Shown: positions 16,642 through 30,718 of the stretch, in pieces
How positions within the stretch are numbered: the first letter of the stretch is position 1
Layout of the letters: every line of letters starts with the position of its first letter
Source of the DNA: Acidobacteriaceae bacterium
Lineage (GTDB): Bacteria > Acidobacteriota > Terriglobia > Terriglobales > Acidobacteriaceae
Direction of reading: 5' to 3'
NCBI GenBank assembly: GCA_003151155.1
Contig: PLWX01000105.1
Span: forward strand, 365-64,364
DNA length: 64,000 nucleotides
Program-made: the position numbers and the translations under genes
Notes under the pieces: model-generated
The model's database searches: none
Told to the model about the DNA's origin: nothing
Seen by the model: only the letters and a program-made list of their open reading frames with translations

Positions 16642-16818
16642 GCGAAGCTTTGGAGTGCGTGCAGCTTGCTGCCGCTTTTGCCCCAGCCAGCTTGCTGGCC
16701 GGGACTCGTGCCTGCGCGGAAAGATCGCTAGTAATGATGATGATGCTGGCTGAAACCTCCGCAAGCGAGCTTGCGGAAATGAAAACGGCAGCAAGCTGCA
16801 CGCACTCCAAAGCTTCGC
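16642..16818. repeat. Palindromic element with 33-bp perfect terminal inverted repeats and inner hairpins
   Basis: Bases 16642-16674 are the exact reverse complement of 16786-16818 (33 of 33). The 111-bp interior holds hairpin GCCAGC-TT-GCTGGC (16686-16699), hairpin TCCGCAAG-CGAG-CTTGCGGA (16758-16777) and CAGCCAGC/GCTGGCTG pairing (16684-16691 with 16745-16752). All stems share an AGCTTGCT-like core. It lies between convergent tetR and ligA. It has no coding capacity; it could be a MITE/REP-like element and a bidirectional terminator. Confidence 0.85.
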
Positions 16819-16828
16819 CCCGTACGCT

Positions 16829-19945
<3,117 letters not shown>

Positions 19946-19949
<4 letters not shown>

Positions 19950-20980
19950 GGCTTGAGAAACTCTTCGCGGATTCTCTCCGCGGCCTCGTGCGCGCGCGGG
20001 TCGTCTTGTTGCAGCAATTCCAAATGTATGAGTAGCGGATGGGCGACCGAGACGTCATGGACACGGCTCGAAAACACAAAGGGTTCCCCAAAGCCTCTTA
20101 AGAGAGTTATCGGTCCCCGAGGATCCGCAAGGAGCCTGGCTCGCCGCTCGATGTCGGGGGTAAGCTCTTCGACAAAAATAGCCGTTTCCGGGCCACGGTA
20201 AAAGTGCTGAAGTGCAAAAGCCCCTGCTCCGCCTGTTAGTGCGTACTTCTTACCGGGCTGTGAAATGATCCGAATGAACTCGGCTGCGAACTTGTCGGCA
20301 TCTGTTTCCATGCTGCGGAATCGATTGATCACGAGCCGGGGTCGCAACAACTGGCTGTACCCAGACAGGCACCGTTCGCGAATGTCCTGGGGGGTTAAAA
20401 GTTGGTACTGTCCATCTTCCCCCTTCTTTAGAGTTCCTTCTTCCACGAGTTTCTGTCGAACTTCGGCGGCTACGGTCTTGCTGACGCCGGCAACCGAGGC
20501 GAGGTCGCGTATCGACCAATCCCAAGTCTCGGACTGCGCCGCCAGCGTGATCAGCACTTGAATTGCGGCGGGACCCGGCGATCTCTTCTCGGCGGAGCGT
20601 ATTTCCGGCTTGCCCAGGATGAGGCTGTGGTAATTGCTGCCAAGAGCCAGGTTCATATTGCCGGCTTCGTCCAGGAAATTCACCCCGGCCTCTGCCAATC
20701 GCTCCCCTGTAGGCCGGGGAACATAACGCGCCAGTAGAAGCAGATCACTTTGCCCTCGCCCTTTTAATCCTTTGGCGATTTGAATTAAATCGTTAGCCAA
20801 AGTGCGGTCGAGGTAAGAGCGGACGAGCCGGACATCGAAGTTGAAGCTTCCCGCGGCTGTGTCAACACGCACCGACGAATGTTCGCCGTGCTGGATGTGG
20901 ATCATCTTGACGAAGCTGAGGTTTGTGAGTTGGAATAACCGCTGCTTTAATCGTCTTTTAGCATCTTTCAAATTCTCCAT
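19946..20980 (-). CDS. AbiEi-like antitoxin/transcriptional regulator of a type IV TA system
   Basis: A 344-aa protein of the AbiEi type. It has an N-terminal domain with DLLLLARYVPRPTGERLAEAGVNFLDEAGN, a winged-helix part (IRDLASVAGVSKTVAAEVRQKL, about residues 155-185) and a C-terminal domain with ALTGGAGAFALQHFYRGPETAIFVEE. In studied systems AbiEi neutralises AbiEii without lasting contact and represses its own promoter at inverted repeats. The ATG at 20980 has GGAGG 7 bp upstream; a TTG two codons earlier is possible. A perfect palindrome lies 37 bp upstream of the start. Confidence 0.78.
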
Positions 20981-21016
20981 ACGCAATCCTCCGGCACCAT
21001 GTCCGGGATTATGCCA

Positions 21017-21035
21017 TGTCCGTTACTAACGGACA
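21017..21035. promoter_or_regulatory. Candidate operator: perfect palindrome upstream of the AbiE pair
   Basis: TGTCCGTTA-C-TAACGGACA, two 9-bp arms around one base, centred about 46 bp upstream of the antitoxin ATG. The half site CCATGTCCG also occurs at 20998-21006, giving a second partial copy. AbiEi proteins autoregulate through inverted repeats in this position, so this is a good operator candidate. Confidence 0.55.
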
Positions 21036-21247
21036 AGCCCAAAACCTGGACATCGATCGGGTCGTGGCGGCGTAACCTGTCCCGACCTTATCGGGGCGGG
21101 CCCGATCAGGTGTGAAAACAAAGGAACTTGGCTCAAGCCCAGCACGAGAGCCTTTCAACTTCTCAGGCCCAGCCCTTACCCGTCTTGACATGGCTCCAAT
21201 GCCGCTGCTAGTGTCATTATGGAAAAGCAGGACGAGGAGTAATGATC

Positions 21248-21652
21248 ATGAAGATCGATAAAATCATGATGACAGCCGTGCTCGCAGCCGCGTGTGTGGC
21301 GGCGCTTGTGGCGGCCCCGCAATCCGACAAACAGCCCATCGTGTCGAACCCAGGGCGTTTTGGTGACCCCACCTCCATCGCCATCAAATACAAAGATTAT
21401 CTCTTTGGGATCGTCAAAGAAGTCAACGCCAGTGAAGTCATCCTATCCAAAACCAAGTTTGGTGTTGACCAACCTTTCAAATTCACCAAGAAAACCAAGT
21501 TTTTCCTGGACGGCAAACCCAGTTCGTTCGATAAGATCAAAGTGGGCGAAGGAATTTACATCGACGTAGATACCGACAAGAAAACTGGCGCGCAGCTCGC
21601 CAAAAAGGTTGTCAGCGGAGTGGATATGCCGAAGATCCCATCGGAGCACTAG
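21248..21652 (+). CDS. Small exported protein of unknown function
   Basis: A 134-aa protein with an N-terminal signal segment (KIMMTAVLAAACVAALVAAPQ), then a lysine-rich beta-type domain (YLFGIVKEVNASEVILSKTKFGV, FTKKTKFFLDGKP, KVGEGIYIDVDTDKKTG). The pattern of short strands around a defined metal- or ligand-free core resembles the small beta-barrel (DUF5666-like) domains, but I cannot assign a family. GAGGAG lies 8 bp before the ATG at 21248; an ATG at 21242 is too close to it. Confidence 0.7.
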   Translation: MKIDKIMMTAVLAAACVAALVAAPQSDKQPIVSNPGRFGDPTSIAIKYKDYLFGIVKEVNASEVILSKTKFGVDQPFKFTKKTKFFLDGKPSSFDKIKVGEGIYIDVDTDKKTGAQLAKKVVSGVDMPKIPSEH

Positions 21653-21654
21653 CC

Positions 21655-21762
21655 GGCTTCAGGACTTTGGACTTTGGATTGAAGGCTACACTTGCCTGCC
21701 GCCCTACTGGCAGATTCTTAGTTCCAGTCCAAAATCGCAGATCAAAAATCCCAGATTGAAAA
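21655..21762. repeat. Foldback repeat, GGACTTTGG / CCAAAATCGCAGATC family
   Basis: The left arm (21658-21684) has the tandem GGACTTTGGACTTTGGATTG. The right arm (21722-21760) holds degenerate complementary words (AGTCCAAAATC, AGATCAAAAATCCCAGATTG). Pairing is weaker than at the other foldbacks. The right arm contains the likely start codon of the next gene. Confidence 0.6.
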
Positions 21763-22694
21763 AAGGCACTCTTATCTATAATCCGGTTGCGGGGCGGCGT
21801 CCTGCCAGGCGAGAGCACGAAATCCGCGCGGCCGCTGCCGCATTGCGCCAGGCGGGGTTGGAGATTGAGCTTGCGCCCACCGAGCGAGCGGATATGGCGC
21901 ACGAACTGGCTCAGACCGCGGTGGCAAACGGCGCTGACGTGATCTTCGCGTGCGGCGGCGATGGAACCATCAACGAAGTCATTAACGGCCTCGCCCCAAG
22001 CCAGGTGCCCTTGGCCATTCTGCCAGGTGGCACCGCCAACATTCTGGCGCATGAATTGCGCCTTCCCCTGAATCCCGTCCGCGCCGCCCGCGAGTTTGCG
22101 CGTTGGAAGCCTCACCGCATCGCCCTAGGGCGGGCTCGCTGGACGGAGACTCCGGCGGCCACCACGGCAGCCAGCGCCGTCGCCCAAACCTGCACACGGT
22201 ATTACATTAGTGTGGCAGGAGTCGGGTATGACGCACATATTGTGTACACGCTTTCCCCCTGGCTGAAAAAGAATTTCGGCGTGGCCGGTTACGTCGTGGA
22301 AGCACTCCGCCAGTTTGTGCTCTACTCCTATCCCAGATTTTCCTGCCGGATGGACGGCCTTGAAAAGCAGGGCACCTTCGCGGTGATTCATCGCACCCGG
22401 CTCTATGCCGGATGGCTGCACATGGCTCCTACCGCGGACCTCTTTGCGCCACACTTTGCCGTCTGCTCGTTTCCCAGCCGCAGCCGCCCCCGCTATCTGC
22501 TCTACGCGCTGGCGGTGCTGGCGCGCCAACATTTGCGCTTGCGCGACGTCTCACTTGACCATTGCAACGAAGCGGTCTGTTCGCCCATCGATTCTTCTGA
22601 GACAATCCGCTTTGAGCTCGATGGCGAATTGGGCGGCGCGCTGCCCGCAACATTCGAAATCGTGCCTGACGCACTGACATTGCTGGGGCCGTAG
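21756..22694 (+). CDS. Diacylglycerol/sphingosine kinase family (YegS/BmrU-like) lipid kinase
   Basis: A 312-aa protein with the lipid kinase catalytic domain: LIYNPVAGRR at the start, then FACGGDGTINEVINGL (nucleotide-binding GGDGT) and LAILPGGTANILAHEL. It would phosphorylate a membrane lipid at the inner face of the cytoplasmic membrane. The start is uncertain: the TTG at 21756 lies right before the conserved domain but has no Shine-Dalgarno and sits in the foldback arm. The open frame reaches back to 21609, overlapping the previous gene. Confidence 0.85.
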   Translation: MKKGTLIYNPVAGRRPARREHEIRAAAAALRQAGLEIELAPTERADMAHELAQTAVANGADVIFACGGDGTINEVINGLAPSQVPLAILPGGTANILAHELRLPLNPVRAAREFARWKPHRIALGRARWTETPAATTAASAVAQTCTRYYISVAGVGYDAHIVYTLSPWLKKNFGVAGYVVEALRQFVLYSYPRFSCRMDGLEKQGTFAVIHRTRLYAGWLHMAPTADLFAPHFAVCSFPSRSRPRYLLYALAVLARQHLRLRDVSLDHCNEAVCSPIDSSETIRFELDGELGGALPATFEIVPDALTLLGP

Positions 22695-22876
22695 AACAGG
22701 AGACAGAAGTCAGGAGACAGGAGTCAGGAGTTAGGAGTTAGGAGTCAGGAGTTAGGAGTCAAGAGTCCGAAGTCAGAATTCAGGCGATTGCTGAAGATTC
22801 AGTTCCTGTCTCGGAGGTCACACTCTACTTATGCCGTTTACAGCCGACTGACTCCTGACTTCTGACTCCTTTTCCC
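22691..22876. repeat. Foldback repeat, AGTCAGGAG/AGTTAGGAG family
   Basis: The long left arm (22696-22785) is a run of about eleven AGTCAGGAG, AGTTAGGAG and AGACAGGAG words with 8-9 bp period. The shorter right arm (22847-22873) has GACTGACTCCTGACTTCTGACTCC, the complement. Spacer about 60 bp. It starts at the stop codon of the lipid kinase and ends at the start of the next gene. Confidence 0.85.
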
Positions 22877-22879
22877 GCC

Positions 22880-23887
22880 ATGGACAATCTCACCCACACC
22901 CTCACCGCGATCGCCATCAGCCAGACGGGGCTGAATCGCAAAACTCGCTTTGCCACCGCGACGTTGATTCTGGCTGGAAACGCTCCCGACATCGACATTA
23001 TCGTCGGCCTTAAGGGGAGTATCGAATACCTGAAATACCACCGCGGCATCACGCATTCTCTTGTAGGCATCGTTGCCCTGGCTCTTATCATCTGGGGCTT
23101 GATGTGGTGGCTGGGTAAGAAGTTCAAACCCAAACTCGGCATTTCTCTCAATCCTGGTTGGCTCCTGCTTGCCGCCTTTCTGGGAACAGGCAGCCACCTG
23201 CTGCTCGACTTCACCAACGCGTACGGCGTGCGCCCCTTCCTTCCCTTTAGCGGACGATGGTACGCGTGGGACATCATGTTTATCGTCGATCCGCTATTGC
23301 TCGCCATCTTGGTCCTGGGGTTGGGAGTGCCCTGGTTATTGCGCCTCGCTTCGGAAGAAGTGGGGGGGCGTAAAACTGGTTTGGTGCCTGGAGCCATCTT
23401 TTGCCTCGGTGCGATGCTGGCGCTGTGGGGAATTCGGGATTTCGCTCACCGCCGTGCCCGGCACATCTTGGACAGCCGTGACTATTCGGGAGAAGTAGCG
23501 CAACGAGTCAGCGCGCTTCCAGGGATGGCGAATCCCTTCACTTGGATCGGCGTGGTCGAGACCGAATCGTCCTTTCACATTTTCAGCGTGAATGCACTCG
23601 AGGCGAATGGCGCGCCAGAGGAGATATCAACATTCGAAAAGCCGCAGCCGTCCCCCGCACTCACAGCCGCAATGAATTCGCAGGGTGGGAAGGTGATGCT
23701 GGATTTTGCCCGCTTCCCCTGGGCGCAAGTGGATGGAAGTGAGGACAGCTACCAGGTAAGCTTGTGCGACCTGCGATTCTTCAATCCATCGGCACATTCG
23801 CGAGGGTTTACTCTGGACGTGGAACTGGACAAAAACCTTCAGACACGCTCGGAGAACTTCTATTTCACGGTGCCACCAGGGAAATGA
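22880..23887 (+). CDS. Membrane-bound metal-dependent hydrolase, YbcI/DUF457 family
   Basis: A 335-aa membrane protein. The N-terminus MDNLTHTLTAIAI, the acidic NAPDIDII, the HRGITHS motif (about residues 55-61) and GSHLLLDFTNAYG (about 109-121) are the conserved putative metal ligands of this family. Four hydrophobic spans lie between residues 60 and 195; the C-terminal ~130 residues are soluble, probably periplasmic. The biochemical activity of the family is not established. The ATG follows the right foldback arm directly and has no strong Shine-Dalgarno. Confidence 0.82.
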   Translation: MDNLTHTLTAIAISQTGLNRKTRFATATLILAGNAPDIDIIVGLKGSIEYLKYHRGITHSLVGIVALALIIWGLMWWLGKKFKPKLGISLNPGWLLLAAFLGTGSHLLLDFTNAYGVRPFLPFSGRWYAWDIMFIVDPLLLAILVLGLGVPWLLRLASEEVGGRKTGLVPGAIFCLGAMLALWGIRDFAHRRARHILDSRDYSGEVAQRVSALPGMANPFTWIGVVETESSFHIFSVNALEANGAPEEISTFEKPQPSPALTAAMNSQGGKVMLDFARFPWAQVDGSEDSYQVSLCDLRFFNPSAHSRGFTLDVELDKNLQTRSENFYFTVPPGK

Positions 23888-23889
23888 CT

Positions 23890-24215
23890 TGAAATGAGGG
23901 ACAAGGGACAAGCGACACGAGAAGGGGTTAGCGATTCGGGCCTGGGCTTGCAGTTTCGGGATGCGGCGGCGGTACAAAGTCCAAAGGGGTAAAGTTTAAA
24001 GGATAAAGGGTAAAAGCTGGAGCACAAGCCCGGCCTTTCGTCCGCTACGTGCAAGCTCGGCACAAATGGAGTGGCCCCTTCATCCTTTGCTCTTTAAACC
24101 CTACCCCTAAACGCTACTTCCATTCCCAAATCCCGAAACTGTAACCCTAACGCCTTGTCCCTTGTCCCGTGTCGCTTGTCCCGTGTCCCGCGTCCCGAGT
24201 CCCGATCCACCGTTG
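23890..24215. repeat. Nested foldback repeat between convergent genes
   Basis: The outer arms are GGGACAAG words at 23896-23922 and complementary CTTGTCCC/CGTGTCCC words at 24152-24210. Inside are a CAGTTTCGGGAT / ATCCCGAAACTG pair (23949-23960 and 24128-24140) and an innermost TTTAAAGGATAAAGGGTAAA / ATCCTTTGCTCTTTAAACCC pair. Three different word families are thus stacked in one hairpin of about 320 bp. The outer right arm runs into the coding end of the next gene. Confidence 0.8.
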
Positions 24216-24773
24216 CAGTAGCGCCAGGCCAACAATCACTGCCACAATTACCAGTGAGGCCCAGCCCAGGTTGTGGCGCAGGTAATCCTGCGCCTGAATG
24301 CCGTAATGTGCTCCCAACCACGCGTCAGCGGCAAACCTCAGCCCCCTCCCCACCATCAGCGCCAGGCCAAAATTCAACGCATTGACCCTCAGTACGCCCG
24401 CCGAGAGGACAAACACCTTGTAGGGCGCCGGAGGTGGCAACAGGGCCGCCACCAGAATTGCCAGCAAGTCGTTGCGCTCAAGCCAGTGCTGGGCGTTGGT
24501 GATGGATTGCGGCGTCGCCTTGCGGAATAAGAACTTGCCCCCGCCGCGGGCAATTCCGTAGAGCAGGTAGGCGCCGCCAACCGAACCCAGCGTGCTCGCC
24601 AGCGCATAGAGCGGCCACAAGGCGGGCCGCTTGCTGGCCATCACAATTAGGGCCAGATCATTCACCACAGGAAAGGGAATCAGCGAGGAATCCAGGAACG
24701 ACATCGCGAATAGTCCCCACCCTCCGTACAGCACCAGGATGTGGCCAAGTTTTAGACTTATGGATTTCAGCAT
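24147..24773 (-). CDS. DedA/VTT-domain membrane protein (YqaA-like)
   Basis: A 208-aa polytopic membrane protein of the SNARE-associated/VTT group. The core reads FLDSSLIPFPVVNDLALIVMA, then STLGSVGGAYLLYGIARGGG and LLPPPAPYKVFVLSAGVLRV, with a final span near residues 172-188. DedA proteins take part in lipid-carrier recycling and membrane homeostasis; the specific role here is unknown. The last ~18 residues (WIGTRDAGHGTSDTGQ...) are encoded by the GGGACAAG-type foldback arm and look like accidental tail sequence. Confidence 0.82.
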   Translation of the reverse strand: MLKSISLKLGHILVLYGGWGLFAMSFLDSSLIPFPVVNDLALIVMASKRPALWPLYALASTLGSVGGAYLLYGIARGGGKFLFRKATPQSITNAQHWLERNDLLAILVAALLPPPAPYKVFVLSAGVLRVNALNFGLALMVGRGLRFAADAWLGAHYGIQAQDYLRHNLGWASLVIVAVIVGLALLQRWIGTRDAGHGTSDTGQGTRR

Positions 24774-24954
24774 GTTTCCCGCTCAATGAGTGAAACCGCT
24801 AATTGTAGGCGGTCTGAGGTTGCCTCGCAATACTTTGGGGTGTATCACGCTTAAACCCGGCCGGAACAGTTTGGCCAGCTCGCGAACATGTCTGGACAAT
24901 TTGCCATAATCTGAGTCGTTAAGGGCTACCGTGAACGCTTCTAACATTTTCATC

Positions 24955-24983
24955 TTGACAAAGGCTACTTGGTAGGCTAATAT
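24955..24983 (+). promoter_or_regulatory. Near-consensus sigma70 promoter in a gene-poor gap
   Basis: TTGACA (24955-24960), a 17-bp spacer, then TAATAT (24978-24983). The closest full gene downstream on this strand is uvrA at 25494, more than 500 bp away, so a separate short transcript is plausible. Confidence 0.6.
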
Positions 24984-24989
24984 GTTTGA

Positions 24990-25260
24990 GCTGGAATCGG
25001 GGCCGGTCCTGCCATCCGGCAACGCCGTTGACGCGCGCGACGCCCGGGACCGATTCCGCGGCGTCCCCCGATCACCGAGAAAAAGGGATCGATGATGCTT
25101 GATTACACGCCTCAACTCACAAGTCTCAATGCGACTTCCTGTCCCTCTCAGCCCGAAAAAAACGAAGCCCCTAGGTTTCTGAAAACAAAGAGTGAATAGC
25201 GGGAGCTTCGGAAAAACGAAGCCCTCAGATTCTTGAAAATAAAACAGTTACCAAAAAACA
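24990..25260 (+). other. Candidate small RNA or small-peptide transcript
   Basis: After the promoter there is a region closed by GGAATCGG / CCGATTCC (about 24992-25058) with G+C-rich pairing inside. A 35-codon open frame follows (ATG at 25092, AAAGGG upstream, MMLDYTPQLTSLNATSC at its start). Then come two related segments CGAAGCCC...TTCTGAAAACAAA (25163-25189) and CGAAGCCC...TTCTTGAAAATAAA, with hairpin GCTTCG-GAAAAA-CGAAGC at 25204-25221. I recognise no known RNA family. The rest of the gap 24774-25493 shows nothing else. Confidence 0.35.
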
Positions 25261-25493
25261 TAGACTTTTCAACAAATACGACAAATTGACCACAAATAGG
25301 GACAGCACATGATGGCCGGTAGTGTCCTGGTTCACGGAACCGGGCCGGCCTTTACCCGGCTTGCGCTAAGGATGGGGTTACCTTCAAAATAGGGCACCAA
25401 CACCCCGGCAATGCGCTTGACGAGCGCTCGCTGCGGACTTAGCATGAAAGATTGCCATATTCTCGAAATTTCTCACTGTAGGACACAGGGCGA

Positions 25494-28352
<2,859 letters not shown>

Positions 28353-28361
28353 ACTGCCGAA

Positions 28362-29168
28362 GTGTCTTCCACCGATCATCCGATCTCGCACGATCCGCGC
28401 AGCCCCGGCCAGCCTGCGCCTCCCGACACCATCCGCTTCTTCCCGCCCTTCCCTTCGTGGACCGGCTTCGACGTCATCGGCGTCGCCGTCATTTTCATCA
28501 TCGCCATGATCGTCTGCTGGGGCGTCACCACCATACTCGCCAGCATGCTGCCCTCTTTCCAACACGCGCGCACTGGCGAAATCGCCAAGTCGCCGCTGGT
28601 CGGACTGATCGCACAAACCGCGGCGTACATCGTGATGTTCTTTTACATCGCCCGGCTACTCCGCCAGCGCTCCGGCGAAGCCGCACTCATCGCCATCGAG
28701 TGGCAATCGCGCCTCGGCACCGTCGTCATGGGGATCGTCGGCGGCCTCGTGCTCGCCACTCTCATCCAGCTTTCCGCGCTGGTGCTGCCGATGCCGAAGA
28801 ACCTGCCCATCGACGCCATGTTCAAAAGCCCATTGCTGGCTTACGTGACGTCGATCTTCGGCGTGCTCGTCGCGCCGCTTTTTGAAGAAGTCTATTTTCG
28901 CGGGCTGATGTTTCCGTCTCTGCGCGAAGCCCTCGGCGAACTGGCCGCTATCTTCATCACCGCCGGCGCCTTCGCCATGCTGCATGCCTCGCAGTTGGCA
29001 TTTTCCTGGGCCGCGCTGCTGCCGCTCTTCGTCGTCGGTCTCGCGCTCACATGGGTCCGCGCCCAGCTCAAATCCGTCGCCGCCTCATGGACCATGCATG
29101 TCACCTACAACGCGACCATCGTCGTCGCCGTCTGGGTCAGCACCGGCCATTTCCATAACCTCGGCTGA
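28362..29168 (+). CDS. CPBP family intramembrane metalloprotease
   Basis: A 268-aa membrane protein with about seven hydrophobic spans and the Abi/CAAX-protease-like motifs: FEEVYFRGLMFPSL (EExxxR), then FAMLHASQLAF (conserved His) and YNATIVVAVW (Asn). The GTG start lies 10 bp after uvrA, so it may be co-transcribed. The substrate is unknown; relatives process peptides or membrane proteins. Confidence 0.88.
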   Translation: MSSTDHPISHDPRSPGQPAPPDTIRFFPPFPSWTGFDVIGVAVIFIIAMIVCWGVTTILASMLPSFQHARTGEIAKSPLVGLIAQTAAYIVMFFYIARLLRQRSGEAALIAIEWQSRLGTVVMGIVGGLVLATLIQLSALVLPMPKNLPIDAMFKSPLLAYVTSIFGVLVAPLFEEVYFRGLMFPSLREALGELAAIFITAGAFAMLHASQLAFSWAALLPLFVVGLALTWVRAQLKSVAASWTMHVTYNATIVVAVWVSTGHFHNLG

Positions 29169-29174
29169 GACGCT

Positions 29175-30632
29175 TTACGGCGCGAACAAGTACACTCGCA
29201 CATTCTTGAACACGTTGGTCTGGCGCAACTGATCCCCGTCCGGCATCGCCGCGATCATCGCTCGCAGACGTTCCTTCGCCCCAGGTGGAGGAGCGTCCGT
29301 CCCATACTCCACCAGCCACACCCGCCGGCAATCCTCACACGCCTTGAGCAGCGCCGCCGGATTCGCCTCCGCGACAGCATCCGCTTCCAACTCTCCCACC
29401 AGCGGCTTCGGCGCAAGAGACTTCAGATCATGAATGCCGGTACGGTCCCAGTAGTAGTCCATGGCATTGCGCGCATACGGCGGGGAAAACGCAATCGCAT
29501 CGCCGGATTGGAAGTTCTGCTGCACATAAGCGCTCAGTCCACGCCAGTCTTCAATTGGTTTCTTGTATCCCGTGAAAATCGTGGCACAACTCGCCATCGC
29601 CAACCCGGCAACTATCACCCATCGCGCGACTCGCGGCAGGGCCATCGCACCCGCGACAGCCAGGACGATCACTGGCGGCAAAGCTACCATCAGGTACTTG
29701 AATGCAAACACCGACTGCCGCAACGAGACTGCAAACGCTAAAAGGATTGGCACGACGATCCAACTCAGTAACAGTGCGACGCGCCATCTACCTTCAGCCG
29801 CTTGCCGCTCGCGGGAGATCTTCCACAGCCCCGCGGCCCACAGCGCCGCCATCAAAATGAACTTCAACCCGCTGCCGCTATAAAACTGAAAAAGCCGGAA
29901 CACCTGCTTCGCGTTCGCCGGCGCGATCCACGCGGTCGTCACCGTGTGCCCCTGCAGCGCAAAGAAAATCAGCACCGGCCCGCACAGTAGCATCACGCCC
30001 GCGGCAGCCAGCAACAGTGGCTTCCAGCGTAGCTTTTCTCGCGGTACCGCGACCAACGATACCGCCTGCGACACCAGCACCAGCGCCGCAAACACATGCG
30101 CATAAACCGCGAGCGCACTGATCAGAACGTACGCCACCCAGACCCGCCTGCCGCCCTCTTCAATCGCCTTTAACAGCAGTCCCGAGGAAATCAACCCCAG
30201 GCACATCGCCATTGTGTAAGCCCGCGCATCCTGCGAATGCTCGATGTGCGCTGGATTCACAGCCAGCAATAGCGCCGCAATCCACGCCGCCTGTAATCCG
30301 AAAACGTGCCGGGCGAAAACATAAATTGCCGGGACGGCAATGATCCCGAACACCGCCGACGGCAGCCGCAACATCCACTCGCTGTGTCCAAGATGCAGCC
30401 ACACGCGCTCCAACATGTAATAGGCCGTCGCGTTGGCCTCGCGTGACCACCACTCTCGCGCGAACGCATGCAGCGATGACGTCGAGAGCGTGAACGTCGC
30501 CGCCTCATCCAGCCAAAGACTCTTGTGTCCAAGAAACGCCAGTCGCAGAACCGCGGCCAGCAGCACGATGAGCCACAGAACGCGATCTCGCCACCAAGGC
30601 TCACGAAGATTGGGATCCATCACGCCAGCCAT
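29175..30632 (-). CDS. Membrane glycosyltransferase of the GT39/ArnT-like (PMT_2) type
   Basis: A 485-aa polytopic protein with about eleven hydrophobic spans. The N-terminal loop KSLWLDEAATFTLS has the DE pair of GT-C enzymes that use polyprenyl-phosphate sugars, followed by HVFGLQAAWIAALLLAVNPAHIEHSQDARAY read in pieces. A soluble C-terminal domain starts at about residue 380. It would transfer a sugar to a lipid or protein outside the membrane. The ATG at 30632 or 30620 can be the start. It converges with the CPBP gene, whose end is 6 bp away. Confidence 0.82.
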   Translation of the reverse strand: MAGVMDPNLREPWWRDRVLWLIVLLAAVLRLAFLGHKSLWLDEAATFTLSTSSLHAFAREWWSREANATAYYMLERVWLHLGHSEWMLRLPSAVFGIIAVPAIYVFARHVFGLQAAWIAALLLAVNPAHIEHSQDARAYTMAMCLGLISSGLLLKAIEEGGRRVWVAYVLISALAVYAHVFAALVLVSQAVSLVAVPREKLRWKPLLLAAAGVMLLCGPVLIFFALQGHTVTTAWIAPANAKQVFRLFQFYSGSGLKFILMAALWAAGLWKISRERQAAEGRWRVALLLSWIVVPILLAFAVSLRQSVFAFKYLMVALPPVIVLAVAGAMALPRVARWVIVAGLAMASCATIFTGYKKPIEDWRGLSAYVQQNFQSGDAIAFSPPYARNAMDYYWDRTGIHDLKSLAPKPLVGELEADAVAEANPAALLKACEDCRRVWLVEYGTDAPPPGAKERLRAMIAAMPDGDQLRQTNVFKNVRVYLFAP

Positions 30633-30647
30633 TCTAACGGCAAAGAG

Positions 30648-30673
30648 AAACCCCGCTGCTTTCAGCGGGGTTT
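30648..30673 (-). terminator. Rho-independent terminator
   Basis: Perfect 11-bp stem AAACCCCGCTG / CAGCGGGGTTT with loop CTTT. On the minus strand the stem ends in TTT followed by CTCTTT. It lies between the GcvH-like gene and the glycosyltransferase, both on minus, so it should separate them. Confidence 0.8.
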
Positions 30674-30718
30674 CCGGGCGGATAGCTGCAATCAGGAGGT
30701 GGTGCTGCAGCGCGCTAC

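Noticed and set aside
24783-25115. Minus-strand frame of 110 aa
   Set aside because: It overlaps the orphan promoter and structured region, has no family match and no ribosome site.
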